Of a stretch of 64,000 nucleotides of DNA, positions 1-8,771 are shown in pieces. The notes beneath the pieces were generated by a model. That model ran no database searches, had not been told where the DNA came from, and saw nothing but the letters and a program-made list of their open reading frames with translations. Each line of letters starts with the position of its first letter. The first letter of the stretch is position 1. The stretch is from contig NZ_QBDT01000001.1 of the NCBI RefSeq assembly GCF_004124325.1, positions 5,580,001 through 5,644,000 of the forward strand, in the 5' to 3' direction. This stretch comes from Streptomyces sp. L2. GTDB lineage: Bacteria > Actinomycetota > Actinomycetes > Streptomycetales > Streptomycetaceae. Both the position numbers and the translations under genes were made by a program.

Positions 1-514
1 ACGACTCCCCACCGGAGGACGCCGGCCCGCGCAGCCGGACCCCCGTCACGGCCCCACCGGCCCCACCGGTCCCGCCGGCCGCGCCGACGAGGCCCAGCAC
101 CTCCGTCCGCTCCAGCAGCCCGATCCGCCCGTCGGCCAGCACCTGTTGCCGTACCACCCAGTCCAGCAGGTCCCGGCCGGCCGGCAGCATGAACGCCGAC
201 TCGGCCCACCGCCGGTACCAGCCGTGCGGGGACAGCGCCACCACGTCCGTGGTCACCGGCACCCGGTTCACCCCGGCCGCCCGCAACCGCTCGGTCGCCC
301 CGGGCAGCAGCCGCTCCATGGCCCGGGCCCCGCCGGACCACAGCTGGTGCACGTGCCGCGCCTGCGGCAGCCCCTTGCGCGGCGCGGGCGTGTCCGGCAG
401 CGCGTCGCGCTCGACGACGGTCACCCGGAACCCGGCCTGGTCCAGGGCGCTCGCGGCGAGCAGCCCGGCGAGGGAGCCGCCCAGGACGACGGCGGTGGGT
501 ATTCGATCACTCAT
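1..514 (-). CDS. FAD-dependent oxidoreductase, N-terminal part (runs off window)
   Basis: The ATG at 514 opens a frame that stays open to the window edge (171 codons). The start reads MSDRIPTAVVLGGSLAGLLA, a beta strand plus a GGSLAG nucleotide-binding loop, followed about 15 residues later by an acidic strand end (TVVERD). This is the ADP-binding Rossmann fold of FAD monooxygenases and 2-polyprenyl-6-methoxyphenol hydroxylase-like enzymes. The substrate cannot be told from this portion. It overlaps the preceding membrane-protein gene by 8 bp on the same strand, so it is the third gene of a translationally coupled operon. The C-terminal part lies outside the window, so length and catalytic class are unknown. 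Confidence 0.85.
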   Translation of the reverse strand, partial: MSDRIPTAVVLGGSLAGLLAASALDQAGFRVTVVERDALPDTPAPRKGLPQARHVHQLWSGGARAMERLLPGATERLRAAGVNRVPVTTDVVALSPHGWYRRWAESAFMLPAGRDLLDWVVRQQVLADGRIGLLERTEVLGLVGAAGGTGGAGGAVTGVRLRGPASSGGES

Positions 515-1736
515 GTACGGCAACGCTCTCTGCTGGGGCGTCCGCACGTGCGCGGACCGCCTCGATGTCGTCGGGACGGCGGAGGGCTCGGGAGACGGCC
601 CCGATCTCCTGGAGGAGGTTCGTGGTGTCGGGCCCGTCGGCCGGCTCGGCCGGCTCCGGCGTACGGGCCTTCTTCTCGACGGCGTCGAGGATGCACACCG
701 CGGCGGCCAGCGCCCGCGCCCGCTCCGGCGGATGCCCGAGACCGAGCGCGGCGTCGTACGACCGCCCGCCCAGCCCGGTGTCGATGTGCCGGGACAGCGG
801 CAGCAGCACGTCCCGGATGAACGTCTCCCGCCGGGTCAGCCGCAGTTCGGGCGTCGCCCGCAGCACCTTCGGCACGCCGTCCCCGCTCGCCGAGCGCATC
901 AGCCGGTACAGCGGCCGCAGTTCACGGTGGGCGAGCCGGATCCGCCAGCGGTCGTGCAGGTACTGCGCGGCGTGCGGGAGGATGAAGCCGACCGCGATCA
1001 GGATCGCCGACAGCGCGGCCACCGGCGGCGCGAGGTTCGTGCTCAGCCAGTCCAGATCCCGCCCGCACCAGCGCGCGGCGACCGCGGTCAGCTTGGACGC
1101 GTCGAAGATCAGGTTCAGCACGTAGCCGACGCCGAGCAGCTTCAGCCCCCAGCGCAGCCAGACGTCCAGGCCCTCCGTGCGCACCCAGTTCCACACCAGC
1201 CGGGAGGTGATCAGGACGGCGACGGCGTGCGCGACGAGGTAGAGGACGATCTCCTCGCGCATGAACGGGGTGTTGGCGTAGTACGTGTCCAGGTCGGTGA
1301 GCCGTTCCACGGGCGCGTCGGCGAGCAGGAACAGCACCCACAGGACGACGATCACCCCGGAGTACACCGACACCACCCAGCGCATCGCGCGCCGGGTGGC
1401 GGCCGAGCGGTCGGACAGGCCGTTGCGCCAGGTGATGATCAGCAGCAGACAGGAGCCGCAGAACGCGGTGAGGAGCGAATAGCACCACGGCGCCGAGATG
1501 TTGGTCACCCCGGTCAGCCGGTTGACGGCGGCGATCGTGGACGGCGCGCAGAACACGAACACCGTGCAGGCGAGGATCAGCAGACCGCCGACCGCACGCA
1601 GCAGCGGGTCCCGCCACAGCCGGATGATCGTGGGCAGCTTGATGACGAGCGCGGCGGTCAGCACCGCCGTGGGGATCCAGAACGAGATGTAGAACTCGCT
1701 GAGAAACCCCGAGGGGTCCAGCGCCAGCAGGGTCAC
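507..1736 (-). CDS. multi-TM membrane protein, MAB_1171c / DUF6545-like putative transporter
   Basis: Product of about 409 residues from a GTG start at 1736 that overlaps the TGA of the upstream HExxH gene (GTGA junction). The first about 230 residues are a run of hydrophobic segments separated by short charged loops. I see roughly seven TM helices, for example around FYISFWIPTAVLTAALVI and FCGSCLLLIITW. The C-terminal about 170 residues are cytosolic and helical. This layout matches the actinobacterial family annotated as MAB_1171c putative transporters, whose substrate is unknown. The neighbour with a metalloprotease-like motif upstream is a recurrent partner of this family as I recall. An integral membrane protein is near certain; the transport role is inference. 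Confidence 0.8.
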   Translation of the reverse strand: MTLLALDPSGFLSEFYISFWIPTAVLTAALVIKLPTIIRLWRDPLLRAVGGLLILACTVFVFCAPSTIAAVNRLTGVTNISAPWCYSLLTAFCGSCLLLIITWRNGLSDRSAATRRAMRWVVSVYSGVIVVLWVLFLLADAPVERLTDLDTYYANTPFMREEIVLYLVAHAVAVLITSRLVWNWVRTEGLDVWLRWGLKLLGVGYVLNLIFDASKLTAVAARWCGRDLDWLSTNLAPPVAALSAILIAVGFILPHAAQYLHDRWRIRLAHRELRPLYRLMRSASGDGVPKVLRATPELRLTRRETFIRDVLLPLSRHIDTGLGGRSYDAALGLGHPPERARALAAAVCILDAVEKKARTPEPAEPADGPDTTNLLQEIGAVSRALRRPDDIEAVRARADAPAESVAVHE

Positions 1737-2410
1737 CGCGCGGCTCCTCCCCGTCCGCGGTAGCCGAGGACACGCTGCACGGGATCCAGCGGGGCGCCGG
1801 GCCCGGTGCCGGAGAGGTGCGGCCGGAACAGGGTGGCCAGCCGGTGCCCGAAGTCGTCGGCCTCGGCCTCGTCGGCCTTCCGGGAGCCGTTGCGGGCGGC
1901 CACCGTCAGCGCCGTGTCCTGCCACTCGGAGGTGTCGCCGAGGGCCCGGGCGACGGCCGCCCCCGCGAGGTGGTGGTGCCGGTGCCCCGCGTGCAGGTGC
2001 CACAACTCATGGCCCAGGATGACCAGTTGCTGCACGGCCTCGGCCCGTTCCTCCACGATGACCAGGTCGAAGTCGTGGAACTCCACGCACAGTCCGGTCA
2101 CCTCGATCTCGTCCGGGAAGCGCTCGAACCGCAGTTCCAGCGGCCGTCCGGAGCGGCGCGCGCTCATCTCCTCGCACAGCGCCCGGCACACCTCCCGCAC
2201 CCCGGCCGGTGGTTCGGGCCGGGCGCGGACCGCCGCGGCGAGGTCGGCGGCGAGCAGCCGCTTCGCCGAACCCGGACGCGGCGGCTTTTCCGCACCGGGA
2301 CGCGGCGGCTTTTCCGCACCGGGACGCGGCGGCTTCTCCGCATCCGGACGGACGTGACGCAGCCGTGCGGTCAGCCGTGCCGCCCGCTTCCGCGCGCCCG
2401 CGATGGTCAT
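1733..2410 (-). CDS. ImmA/IrrE-like HExxH protein ('toxin component' family)
   Basis: 225 residues. A basic N-terminus is followed by three copies of an eight-residue EKPPRPGA unit (about residues 24-47), then a globular domain with HELWH at about 134-138 in the context ILGHELWHLHAGH. A zinc-binding HExxH in a compact domain is characteristic of ImmA/IrrE (DUF955-type) peptidases, which in other systems cleave an XRE repressor. Streptomyces homologues are often labelled toxin-antitoxin toxin components, but I see no XRE antitoxin gene within the 110 bp upstream. Metalloprotease or sensor activity is inferred from the motif only. It is the first gene of a three-gene coupled operon with the membrane protein and the FAD enzyme. 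Confidence 0.75.
   Translation of the reverse strand: MTIAGARKRAARLTARLRHVRPDAEKPPRPGAEKPPRPGAEKPPRPGSAKRLLAADLAAAVRARPEPPAGVREVCRALCEEMSARRSGRPLELRFERFPDEIEVTGLCVEFHDFDLVIVEERAEAVQQLVILGHELWHLHAGHRHHHLAGAAVARALGDTSEWQDTALTVAARNGSRKADEAEADDFGHRLATLFRPHLSGTGPGAPLDPVQRVLGYRGRGGAAR
2267..2349. repeat. 24-bp in-frame tandem repeat encoding EKPPRPGA units
   Basis: The phrase GACGCGGCGGCTTTT recurs at 2275, 2299 and (one change) 2323, a strict 24-bp period. The unit is a multiple of three, so copy-number change alters the protein by whole eight-residue blocks. It codes for the Pro/Lys-rich linker of the HExxH protein. Confidence 0.9.
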
Positions 2411-2521
2411 CGCACCCCCTCATCACCGCCGGTCTGCGGCTGGTTCGAGCGTACGCGCCCGGATGTGTTCGCGTCATGCGATCCGGTGACCGTGGTTCAA
2501 CCGGGAACGACCACAGGCGCC

Positions 2522-5491
2522 TCAGCGACCGGGGGAGGGCACCGGCGTCACCGGGGTCCCGCCGGCCGCGTGGCCCAGCAGGGTCAGGCGGACCGTGCCC
2601 GGCCCGGACAGGGTGGTGAACTCCGAGAGGACCGCGAGCGCCAGGGTGTTGTCGCCCCGGGTGCGCAGGATGCCGCCCGGCAGCACGAACGTGTGCTGGG
2701 GGCCCACGTCGTTGATGTACTGGCCCAGGTTCCAGCCGTTGAGGAAGATCTGCGCACGGTAGGCGCGGTACCGGTCGTCCTCCAGCACCAGGCCGACCGA
2801 GGCGTCGACGTCGCCCGGCACGGACAGCCGGAACGACGTCCGGTACCAGGTGACCCCCTGCCGGCGCTCGGCCCGCGGGAACGTCACCTTCTCCCAGTCC
2901 CGGTCGTCCAGGCCGGGCAGGTGCCAGCCCTCCCGCTCGCCGTACAGCCCGCCGTTGTTCATGGGGCCGCGCACCGGGTCCGGGGCGGCCTCGCCCTGGA
3001 TCCGCCACCGCACCTTCGGTGACGCGCCCTCGAAGGTGACCCCGGTGAGTCCGCGTGCCGCCTTGTGGGTGTCCTGGGCCTTGCCGTCCTCGTCGTGCTG
3101 CATCCGCCGCACCAGGACCGACAGCACGTGCCGGCCCGGCGAGCGCAGCCGCTCCCGCACGTCGAACTCGGCGGTCTCGGCCCAGGTGCCCTTGCGGATC
3201 GTGGTGTCCTTGTCGGGCACCGGCATGCGGTGGGTGCCCAGCGGTTCCCCGTCCAGCCACGCCATCAACAGGCCCTGCGTGCCGGTGCTGTGGGCGAGGG
3301 AGACCCGCTCGACGCCGGACGAGTCGGTGAACTCGCCCCGGTACCAGACGTCGCCGTAGTGGAAGCCGTAGTCGTCCGCGAACAGCACCGGCTGCCCCTT
3401 CGGCACGGGCGTGGTGCTGTACGACGACGTCCTGTCGGCAACCTTCCAGCCGGAGTCGTCGAAGCCGGGCCCGGCCTCCGGGTTCTCCGTCCGCATCCGC
3501 CAGCCGCCCAGCTTCGGCAGCCGCACCTCGGGAGCGGCGGGCAGCATCGCGGTGGACATCATGCTGCCCGACCCGGTGACCCGGGTGGCCACCGGGCGGC
3601 CGTTCCAGACGACGCTCGTGACCGCGCGCGGCCCCCACACCTCCAGGGTCGTCGCGCCGATGACGTCACCGGTCAAGTGCACCTCGGAGCCGCGCACCTC
3701 GGCGTGGCGCAGCAGCGCCGGGCCGTACACCAGGAGGGTGCCGGACGGGGTGTCGTACGGGAAGAGGCACACGGCGGTCGGGTCGTCGGCGAAGAGGAGC
3801 AGCAGCGGGACCTCGCTGTCGCCCTGCTCGACCATCACCCGGGTGAGGCCGCCCTTGCCGAGCGGCACGTTCACCCGCAGTTCGTCCCGGTCGAACACCC
3901 AGGCCGCCTCGGGGTCGAGCCGGTTGACGACGGGCTCCTGCCGGCACTTCAGGACCAGCTCGGCCATCTCACCGGTGTGCCCGGTGAACACCGCGACGTC
4001 CAGCCGCCCGGTGTTCAGGCGGGTCATGGGCTGCGCGTTGGAGTACTTCAGGGTCCGCCTGCCCAGCGACAGGCCGGTGGTCAGCAGCCGGGCGTCCTTG
4101 CCGGGAACGGTGAGCCGGACGGCGCCGGCGGCGGTCGGCAGGTCGGCGGTGACCGCGTCCGTGCCGTCGTTGCGGGCCACGTACACATGGGCGCCGGTCT
4201 CGGGGTTCCTCAGGTGGTACACCTTCAGCCCCTTCGCATGGACGTCCGCCGCCTTCTCCAGCCGGGCGAAGTCGGGCACGCGCTGCAGCAGATGCCCGAT
4301 GGTGTGCATCGGGGCGATCTTCGGGGTGACGTTGCGGGCCTCGTCGATGGCGGCGCCGTAGTCGTACGACGTGTAGACGACCGGCGCGGGGAGCCAGCCC
4401 CACGAGGTGCCGCCGAACGTCATGTAGACGTTGTGCAGGGTGAGCCCGTTGGCGAGGTTCGTCAGGTAGAACCGGCGCTCGTAGGCGGCGTCCCGGGTGC
4501 GCCGGGCCTCGGCGTACCCCTTGCCGTCGAACCAGGACCCGCCCCACGGGTCGAACCAGCCGCCCCCGAACTCGGGCACGAACCCGGGCGTGTCCGGCGA
4601 GGCACTGGCCCCGCCCTTCGCCCCGCCGGGCCCGAACAGCCCCCAGTCCGGCGGCGTCGTGGACGGCGACGGGTACCCGTCGAAGCCGTACAGCCAGCCG
4701 CCCTTGTCCCCGCCCGTGTCGAACGAGCCCGGCACCCAGTAGCCGTTGCGTCCCTTGTCGTTGTGGAACAGCGGGACGTCGATCCCGTCCCGCCGCACCT
4801 TCTTGTACAGGTGGGACATGTAGTCCCGGCCCGTCGGCTCGCCGGTGTGGGAGTCGTACTCGTTCTCGATCTGGTAGAGCAGGACGGTGCCCCGGCCCCG
4901 GGTGAACAGGTGCCGGCGGGCGATCCGGTTCACCTCGGTCAGCCACGCGTCGACGTGCCCCAGGTAGGCCGGGTCGGCGGTGCGGGCCGTGCCCTTCGTC
5001 GCCGACAGCCAGCCCGGGAAGCCGCCGCCGTCGACCTCGGCGTTGATGTACGGGCCCGGCCGCAGGATCACGTACAGCCCGGTCTCGGCCGCCGTGCGCA
5101 GGAACAGGTCCAGGTCCCGGACGCCGGTGAAGTCGTACCGACCGGGCGCGGGGGAGTGGTAGTTCCAGGCCACGTAGATGCTGACCGCGTTGAAGCCGTG
5201 CGCCCGCATCTTCTGCAGGACGTCCCGCCACAGCGACGGGCTCGGCAGCCGGAACGGGTGCATCTCGCCCGACCACAGCACCAGGCGCCGCCCGTCGACC
5301 AGCAGCGAGTGCCGGTCGTAGCCCACGGTGTGCCGCTCCCCGTCGGCCTCCGGCGGACCGGACAGCGGGCCGGCGGGGCCGCCGCGCGCGGCGTAGGCCG
5401 AGGGCGCGCCGGTGCCGCCGCTCCCGCCCAGGGCGAGGCCGAGCGCGGCCGAGCCGGCCAGGGCGGTGAAAGTACGTCTGCTGAGCGCCAA
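2522..5491 (-). CDS. secreted beta-galactosidase, glycoside hydrolase family 35
   Basis: About 989 residues from a TTG start placed five bases after GGGAGGA. This start gives MALSRRTFTALAGSAALGLALG, a twin-arginine-type signal ending near SAYAA. GH35 signatures are present: YQIENEY around residue 210 (acid/base Glu) and PEFGGGWFDPWGG about 120 residues later (nucleophile Glu). The N-terminal TIM barrel is followed by several beta-rich domains typical of long GH35 enzymes. It should release terminal galactose outside the cell. It lies beside a monosaccharide ABC transporter, aldose epimerases and a sugar-acid dehydratase, which fits galactoside use. It is divergent from the Rrf2-type regulator with only 73 bp between them. 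An upstream in-frame ATG exists at 5566 but lacks a good ribosome site and would bury the signal peptide. Confidence 0.92.
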   Translation of the reverse strand: MALSRRTFTALAGSAALGLALGGSGGTGAPSAYAARGGPAGPLSGPPEADGERHTVGYDRHSLLVDGRRLVLWSGEMHPFRLPSPSLWRDVLQKMRAHGFNAVSIYVAWNYHSPAPGRYDFTGVRDLDLFLRTAAETGLYVILRPGPYINAEVDGGGFPGWLSATKGTARTADPAYLGHVDAWLTEVNRIARRHLFTRGRGTVLLYQIENEYDSHTGEPTGRDYMSHLYKKVRRDGIDVPLFHNDKGRNGYWVPGSFDTGGDKGGWLYGFDGYPSPSTTPPDWGLFGPGGAKGGASASPDTPGFVPEFGGGWFDPWGGSWFDGKGYAEARRTRDAAYERRFYLTNLANGLTLHNVYMTFGGTSWGWLPAPVVYTSYDYGAAIDEARNVTPKIAPMHTIGHLLQRVPDFARLEKAADVHAKGLKVYHLRNPETGAHVYVARNDGTDAVTADLPTAAGAVRLTVPGKDARLLTTGLSLGRRTLKYSNAQPMTRLNTGRLDVAVFTGHTGEMAELVLKCRQEPVVNRLDPEAAWVFDRDELRVNVPLGKGGLTRVMVEQGDSEVPLLLLFADDPTAVCLFPYDTPSGTLLVYGPALLRHAEVRGSEVHLTGDVIGATTLEVWGPRAVTSVVWNGRPVATRVTGSGSMMSTAMLPAAPEVRLPKLGGWRMRTENPEAGPGFDDSGWKVADRTSSYSTTPVPKGQPVLFADDYGFHYGDVWYRGEFTDSSGVERVSLAHSTGTQGLLMAWLDGEPLGTHRMPVPDKDTTIRKGTWAETAEFDVRERLRSPGRHVLSVLVRRMQHDEDGKAQDTHKAARGLTGVTFEGASPKVRWRIQGEAAPDPVRGPMNNGGLYGEREGWHLPGLDDRDWEKVTFPRAERRQGVTWYRTSFRLSVPGDVDASVGLVLEDDRYRAYRAQIFLNGWNLGQYINDVGPQHTFVLPGGILRTRGDNTLALAVLSEFTTLSGPGTVRLTLLGHAAGGTPVTPVPSPGR

Positions 5492-5564
5492 GGGATCCTC
5501 CCGGGCGATCTTACGGGGCGCGGGCCCGGCCATTCTCCACGGAGGTACGGCCCACAATGGACGC

Positions 5565-6023
5565 ATGAGGATCTCGGCACGCGCGGATTACGCGGTACGG
5601 GCGGTGGTGGAGCTGGCCGTACGCCAGGACGACGGCCCCGTGAAGGCGGAGGAGATCGCCTCCGCGCAGGACATCCCGCACAAGTTTCTCGAAGGGATCC
5701 TCACCGACCTGCGGCGCGCCGAGATCGTGCTCAGCCGGCGCGGCGGGGGCGGCGGCCACCGGCTGGCCCGCGACGCGGCGCGGATCACCGTGGCGGACGT
5801 CATCCGGGCGGTGGACGGCCCGATCGTCTCGGTCCGCGGCGAACGCCCCACGGGACTGTCGTACACCGGCACCGCCGAGCCCCTCCTGCCCCTGTGGATC
5901 GCCCTGCGCGCCAACGTCCGCCGCATCCTGGAGGGCGTCACCCTGGCCGACCTCGCGGCGGACCGCCTCCCGGAACCGGTACGGCGGCTGGCGGCGGAAC
6001 CGGCGGCCTGGGAGAACCCGTAG
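5565..6023 (+). CDS. Rrf2-family transcriptional regulator without Fe-S cysteines
   Basis: 152 residues starting MRISARADYAVRAVVELA, the classic Rrf2 winged-helix opening, with the recognition region IPHKFLEGILTDLRRA and wing RRGGGGGHRLAR. The protein contains no cysteine at all, so it cannot hold the [2Fe-2S] cluster used by NsrR, IscR or RsrR; any signal must be sensed otherwise. The ATG at 5565 sits seven bases after a -10-like CACAAT (5553-5558), so the transcript may be leaderless. It is divergent from the secreted GH35 enzyme and could control it, although Rrf2 proteins do not usually regulate sugar genes. Confidence 0.88.
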   Translation: MRISARADYAVRAVVELAVRQDDGPVKAEEIASAQDIPHKFLEGILTDLRRAEIVLSRRGGGGGHRLARDAARITVADVIRAVDGPIVSVRGERPTGLSYTGTAEPLLPLWIALRANVRRILEGVTLADLAADRLPEPVRRLAAEPAAWENP

Positions 6024-6226
6024 GCGGCCGAGGTCGGGTGAGAACACCGGTATGAAGTGAAAACACCGAAGTGAATGGCCGGAGTTGGCCCTGCCGTGCC
6101 GTCCCACGGCTTCCTACGATGCGATCGCCTCCCGGTCTTCACAGGTTGCGCACAGTTCCTCCCCTGCACCACGGCACTCCCGGTGGGCCGGAGGCCGACC
6201 CCCCACTCGACGACAGGGAGAAACCC

Positions 6227-6877
6227 ATGGCTGGAGGCCTGCTCGCAGGCGCGGGAGCGCTCGCGGCCCTGCTCACCACGGCGATGCCCGCACAGGCGGC
6301 GTCCCCGGTGGTGGACAACCCGCCCCCGGACAAGATCGTGATCGACATCGCCACGGTGAACGGCTCGGGCTGCCCGCAGGGCACCGCCGCGGTCGCCGTC
6401 TCACCGGACAACACCGCGTTCACCGTCACCTACAGCGACTACCTCGCCCAGGCCGGAGGAGACTCCGAGCCCACGGCGTTCCGCAAGAACTGCCAGCTCA
6501 ACCTGATCGTCCACGTCCCCCAGGGCTTCACCTACGCCATCGCCAGCGCCGACTACCGGGGCTTCCTCGCGCTGCAGCCCGGAGCCTCGGGCACCCAGCG
6601 GGCCTCGTACTACTTCCAGGGCTCGTCGAACACCGCGTTCAGGACGCACCCGTTCAGCGGGCCCTACAACGACGACTGGGAGGCCACCGACGACACCGAC
6701 TGGGCCCAGCTGGTCTGGGCGCCCTGCGGCGTCCTCCGCAACTTCAACATCAACACCGAACTGCGCGTGAAGGCGGGCACCGACACCGACAAGGTCAGCT
6801 TCATGACCATGGACTCGACCGACGGTGACATCAGCACCGTCTACCACATGGCCTGGAAGAAGTGCCCCGCGAACTGA
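6227..6877 (+). CDS. secreted DUF4360 protein
   Basis: 216 residues from an ATG seven bases after AGGGAG. An N-terminal signal (MAGGLLAGAGALAALLTTAMPAQA) ends at an AxA cleavage site. The mature part is a beta-rich domain with four cysteines (contexts SGCPQ, KNCQL, APCGV, KKCPA) that could form two disulfides. Sequence style and length match DUF4360, a family of small secreted proteins of unknown role in actinobacteria and fungi. It stands alone, with 203 bp upstream and an opposing aminotransferase gene downstream. The upstream gap (6024-6226) shows short repeats of AACACCG/GAAGTGAA near 6044-6076 and nothing else I can name. Confidence 0.85.
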   Translation: MAGGLLAGAGALAALLTTAMPAQAASPVVDNPPPDKIVIDIATVNGSGCPQGTAAVAVSPDNTAFTVTYSDYLAQAGGDSEPTAFRKNCQLNLIVHVPQGFTYAIASADYRGFLALQPGASGTQRASYYFQGSSNTAFRTHPFSGPYNDDWEATDDTDWAQLVWAPCGVLRNFNINTELRVKAGTDTDKVSFMTMDSTDGDISTVYHMAWKKCPAN

Positions 6878-6909
6878 GCCAGGGGGCCGGCCCGCGGCAC
6901 CGCCGCGGG

Positions 6910-8595
6910 TCAGCCCGTCTGCCCCATCCCCGCCGCGTTCGGCCAGCTCTGGGCATCGGGCCAGCTCTGGGCGTCGGACCGGCCCTGCGCGTGCGGCCAG
7001 CCGGTCGCCGGGGCCGGGGTGAGTCCGGCGGACGCGGCGGGAACGGGCGAGCCGGGAGCGGTCATACCGCGAACCTGGGCGGCGGTGAGACCGCCCCGGG
7101 CGGGAACACCCGGCGGGGTAGGGCCGAGACCGACGGCGGGCGCCGGGACCGGTACGGCTCCCGGCGGGGATACGGGTACCGGCACCGGGGCGGGCACGAA
7201 CGCCGGGGCCGGCGCGGGCTGCTGGGCCGCCGCCACGGGTTGCGGCACCTGGGGCACCGACTGCTGCACGGGCTGCTGCACTGGTGCTGGTGCTGGTGCT
7301 GGTGCTGGTGCCGAGGTCGCTGCTGGTGCTGCCGTCGGCAGCGGCATCCCTGGTGCCGGTGGGGCGGCGGCGGGGAGCGGCATGCCGGTGCCGACGGCCG
7401 GAGGGGGAACGGCCGCGGTGAGGCGCAGCCCGGACCCGTTGGACTCGTTCACCAGCCGGTCGACGGCCGCCGTACCCGAGCTGTAGCTGGTCCCGGTGCC
7501 CGGCTCGGGTACGGCGGCTCCCCTCCTGGTCCCGTAGAGCACCTGCTCCAGGCCGGACACCAGGCGACGCACGTCGGCCTGGGGGCGCACCACGAGTCTC
7601 AGGAAGCGGCTGGACGAACCGATCTTGTTGCCGCACTCGCGGACCAGGATCCGGTGCTCGGCGAGCATCCGGTCCCGGACCACGGTGCCCTCGGCGCCGA
7701 CGGGAAGGCGCACGAAGAGGAAGTTCCCCTGCGAGGGGTAGACGGTGAGGCCGGGCAGGGCGGACAGCTGTCCGGACATCTCCAGGCGGTCCCGGCGCAC
7801 CTGGAGCAGGCTCTGCGCGTACTCGGGCCCGTGCTCGCGCAGCATGAACACCATGTGCTCGGCAAGGGAGTTGAGGTTCCACTTCGGCAGCATGGAGCGG
7901 ACCCGGCCCGCCAGCGCCGGGTTGGCCACCAGGTAGCCGAAGCGTATGCCGTGCAGGCCGAAGTTCTTGCCGAGGCTGCGCAGCACCACCACGTTGGGGC
8001 GCAGCAGGGCCTCCTGGACGACGCTGGGTTCCGTCTCCGCGTCGGCGAACTCCAGGAAGGACTCGTCGATGACGATGAGGTCCAGGTCGGCCATCGCGTC
8101 CATGAACCGCACCACGGACTGGCGGCGCAGGCAGCCGCCGTCGGGGTTGTTGGGGTTGCAGATCACGGCGGCCCGGGTGCCGCGGGCGCGGATGAAGTCG
8201 GCGTACTGGGCGAGGTCCAGGGCGAAGTCGCCCGCTTCCTGCAGCGGGAACATGTCGACGCGTTTGCCGGTCTCCATCGGCTGGTCGGTCCAGCGGCCGA
8301 AGCTGGGGACGGGGACGGCGAGCGACTCACGGACCAGCAGGTGGTCGATCCAGGTGATCAGCTCGGTGGAACCGTTCCCCATCGCCACGCACTGCGGCGG
8401 CAGTTGGAGCAGATCGCACAGCTCGGCGGTGATGGTCCCGGCGTCACTCGGGTAGTACGTGACGATCTCCCGCAGTCGGCCCGCCATCTCCTCGAACATG
8501 TCGGGGGTGGGGAAGTACGGGTTGCACGGAACGCAGAAGTCGACCGGGTCCGCCGCAACGGCGTCACGGAACAACGAGGTGACGTTCCCGGCCAA
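6910..8595 (-). CDS. PLP-dependent aminotransferase (histidinol-phosphate type) with long disordered tail
   Basis: 561 residues from a TTG start five bases after GGAGG. Residues 1-355 are a fold-type I aminotransferase of the HisC/CobD class: GNGSTELI binds the cofactor phosphate, CNPNNPDGG is the family Asn-Pro-x-Asn block, IDESFLEF supplies the cofactor Asp, and Lys210 in RSLGKNFGLHG should form the Schiff base. A conserved Arg follows in RFLRLVVRP. The last about 205 residues are Pro/Ala/Gln/Gly low complexity with no predicted fold, which is not found in normal HisC (about 360 residues). It is therefore unlikely to be the housekeeping histidine enzyme, and the amino acceptor is unknown. 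The neighbouring galM-like gene lies upstream on the same strand, separated by a palindromic repeat. Confidence 0.88.
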   Translation of the reverse strand: MAGNVTSLFRDAVAADPVDFCVPCNPYFPTPDMFEEMAGRLREIVTYYPSDAGTITAELCDLLQLPPQCVAMGNGSTELITWIDHLLVRESLAVPVPSFGRWTDQPMETGKRVDMFPLQEAGDFALDLAQYADFIRARGTRAAVICNPNNPDGGCLRRQSVVRFMDAMADLDLIVIDESFLEFADAETEPSVVQEALLRPNVVVLRSLGKNFGLHGIRFGYLVANPALAGRVRSMLPKWNLNSLAEHMVFMLREHGPEYAQSLLQVRRDRLEMSGQLSALPGLTVYPSQGNFLFVRLPVGAEGTVVRDRMLAEHRILVRECGNKIGSSSRFLRLVVRPQADVRRLVSGLEQVLYGTRRGAAVPEPGTGTSYSSGTAAVDRLVNESNGSGLRLTAAVPPPAVGTGMPLPAAAPPAPGMPLPTAAPAATSAPAPAPAPAPVQQPVQQSVPQVPQPVAAAQQPAPAPAFVPAPVPVPVSPPGAVPVPAPAVGLGPTPPGVPARGGLTAAQVRGMTAPGSPVPAASAGLTPAPATGWPHAQGRSDAQSWPDAQSWPNAAGMGQTG

Positions 8596-8689
8596 GAGGA
8601 CCTCCGCTCAAGGACGACCCGCGCGGAGAAGCACGGGCCACCCTTGAGTACGGAGAACAGACGGCACCTGTTCAACACCGCTCACTGAA

Positions 8690-8751
8690 GCGCCCCAAAG
8701 GGGCGCGGGGCTGTATCGATTTGCGGCTCCGCCGCGTGGGCGCGACCAGCC
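8690..8751 (+). repeat. dispersed palindromic element, long form
   Basis: GCGCCCC-AAA-GGGGCGC hairpin, then GGGGCTGTATCGAT, GCGGCTCCGCCGC palindrome and GTGGGCGCGACCAGCC. The same string recurs at 19690, 27031, 41290 and 49112, and in reverse at 33052, 40327 and 52099. Here it lies just past the aldose epimerase stop and could act as its terminator. Confidence 0.9.
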
Positions 8752-8771
8752 CCCACGGCGCCGCAGCCGAA

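Noticed and set aside
3065..6055. 996-codon plus-strand open frame
   Set aside because: It is the antisense of the GH35 gene plus an out-of-frame read of the Rrf2 gene. Composition is Arg/Gly/Pro-rich nonsense and the GH35 motifs on the other strand are decisive.
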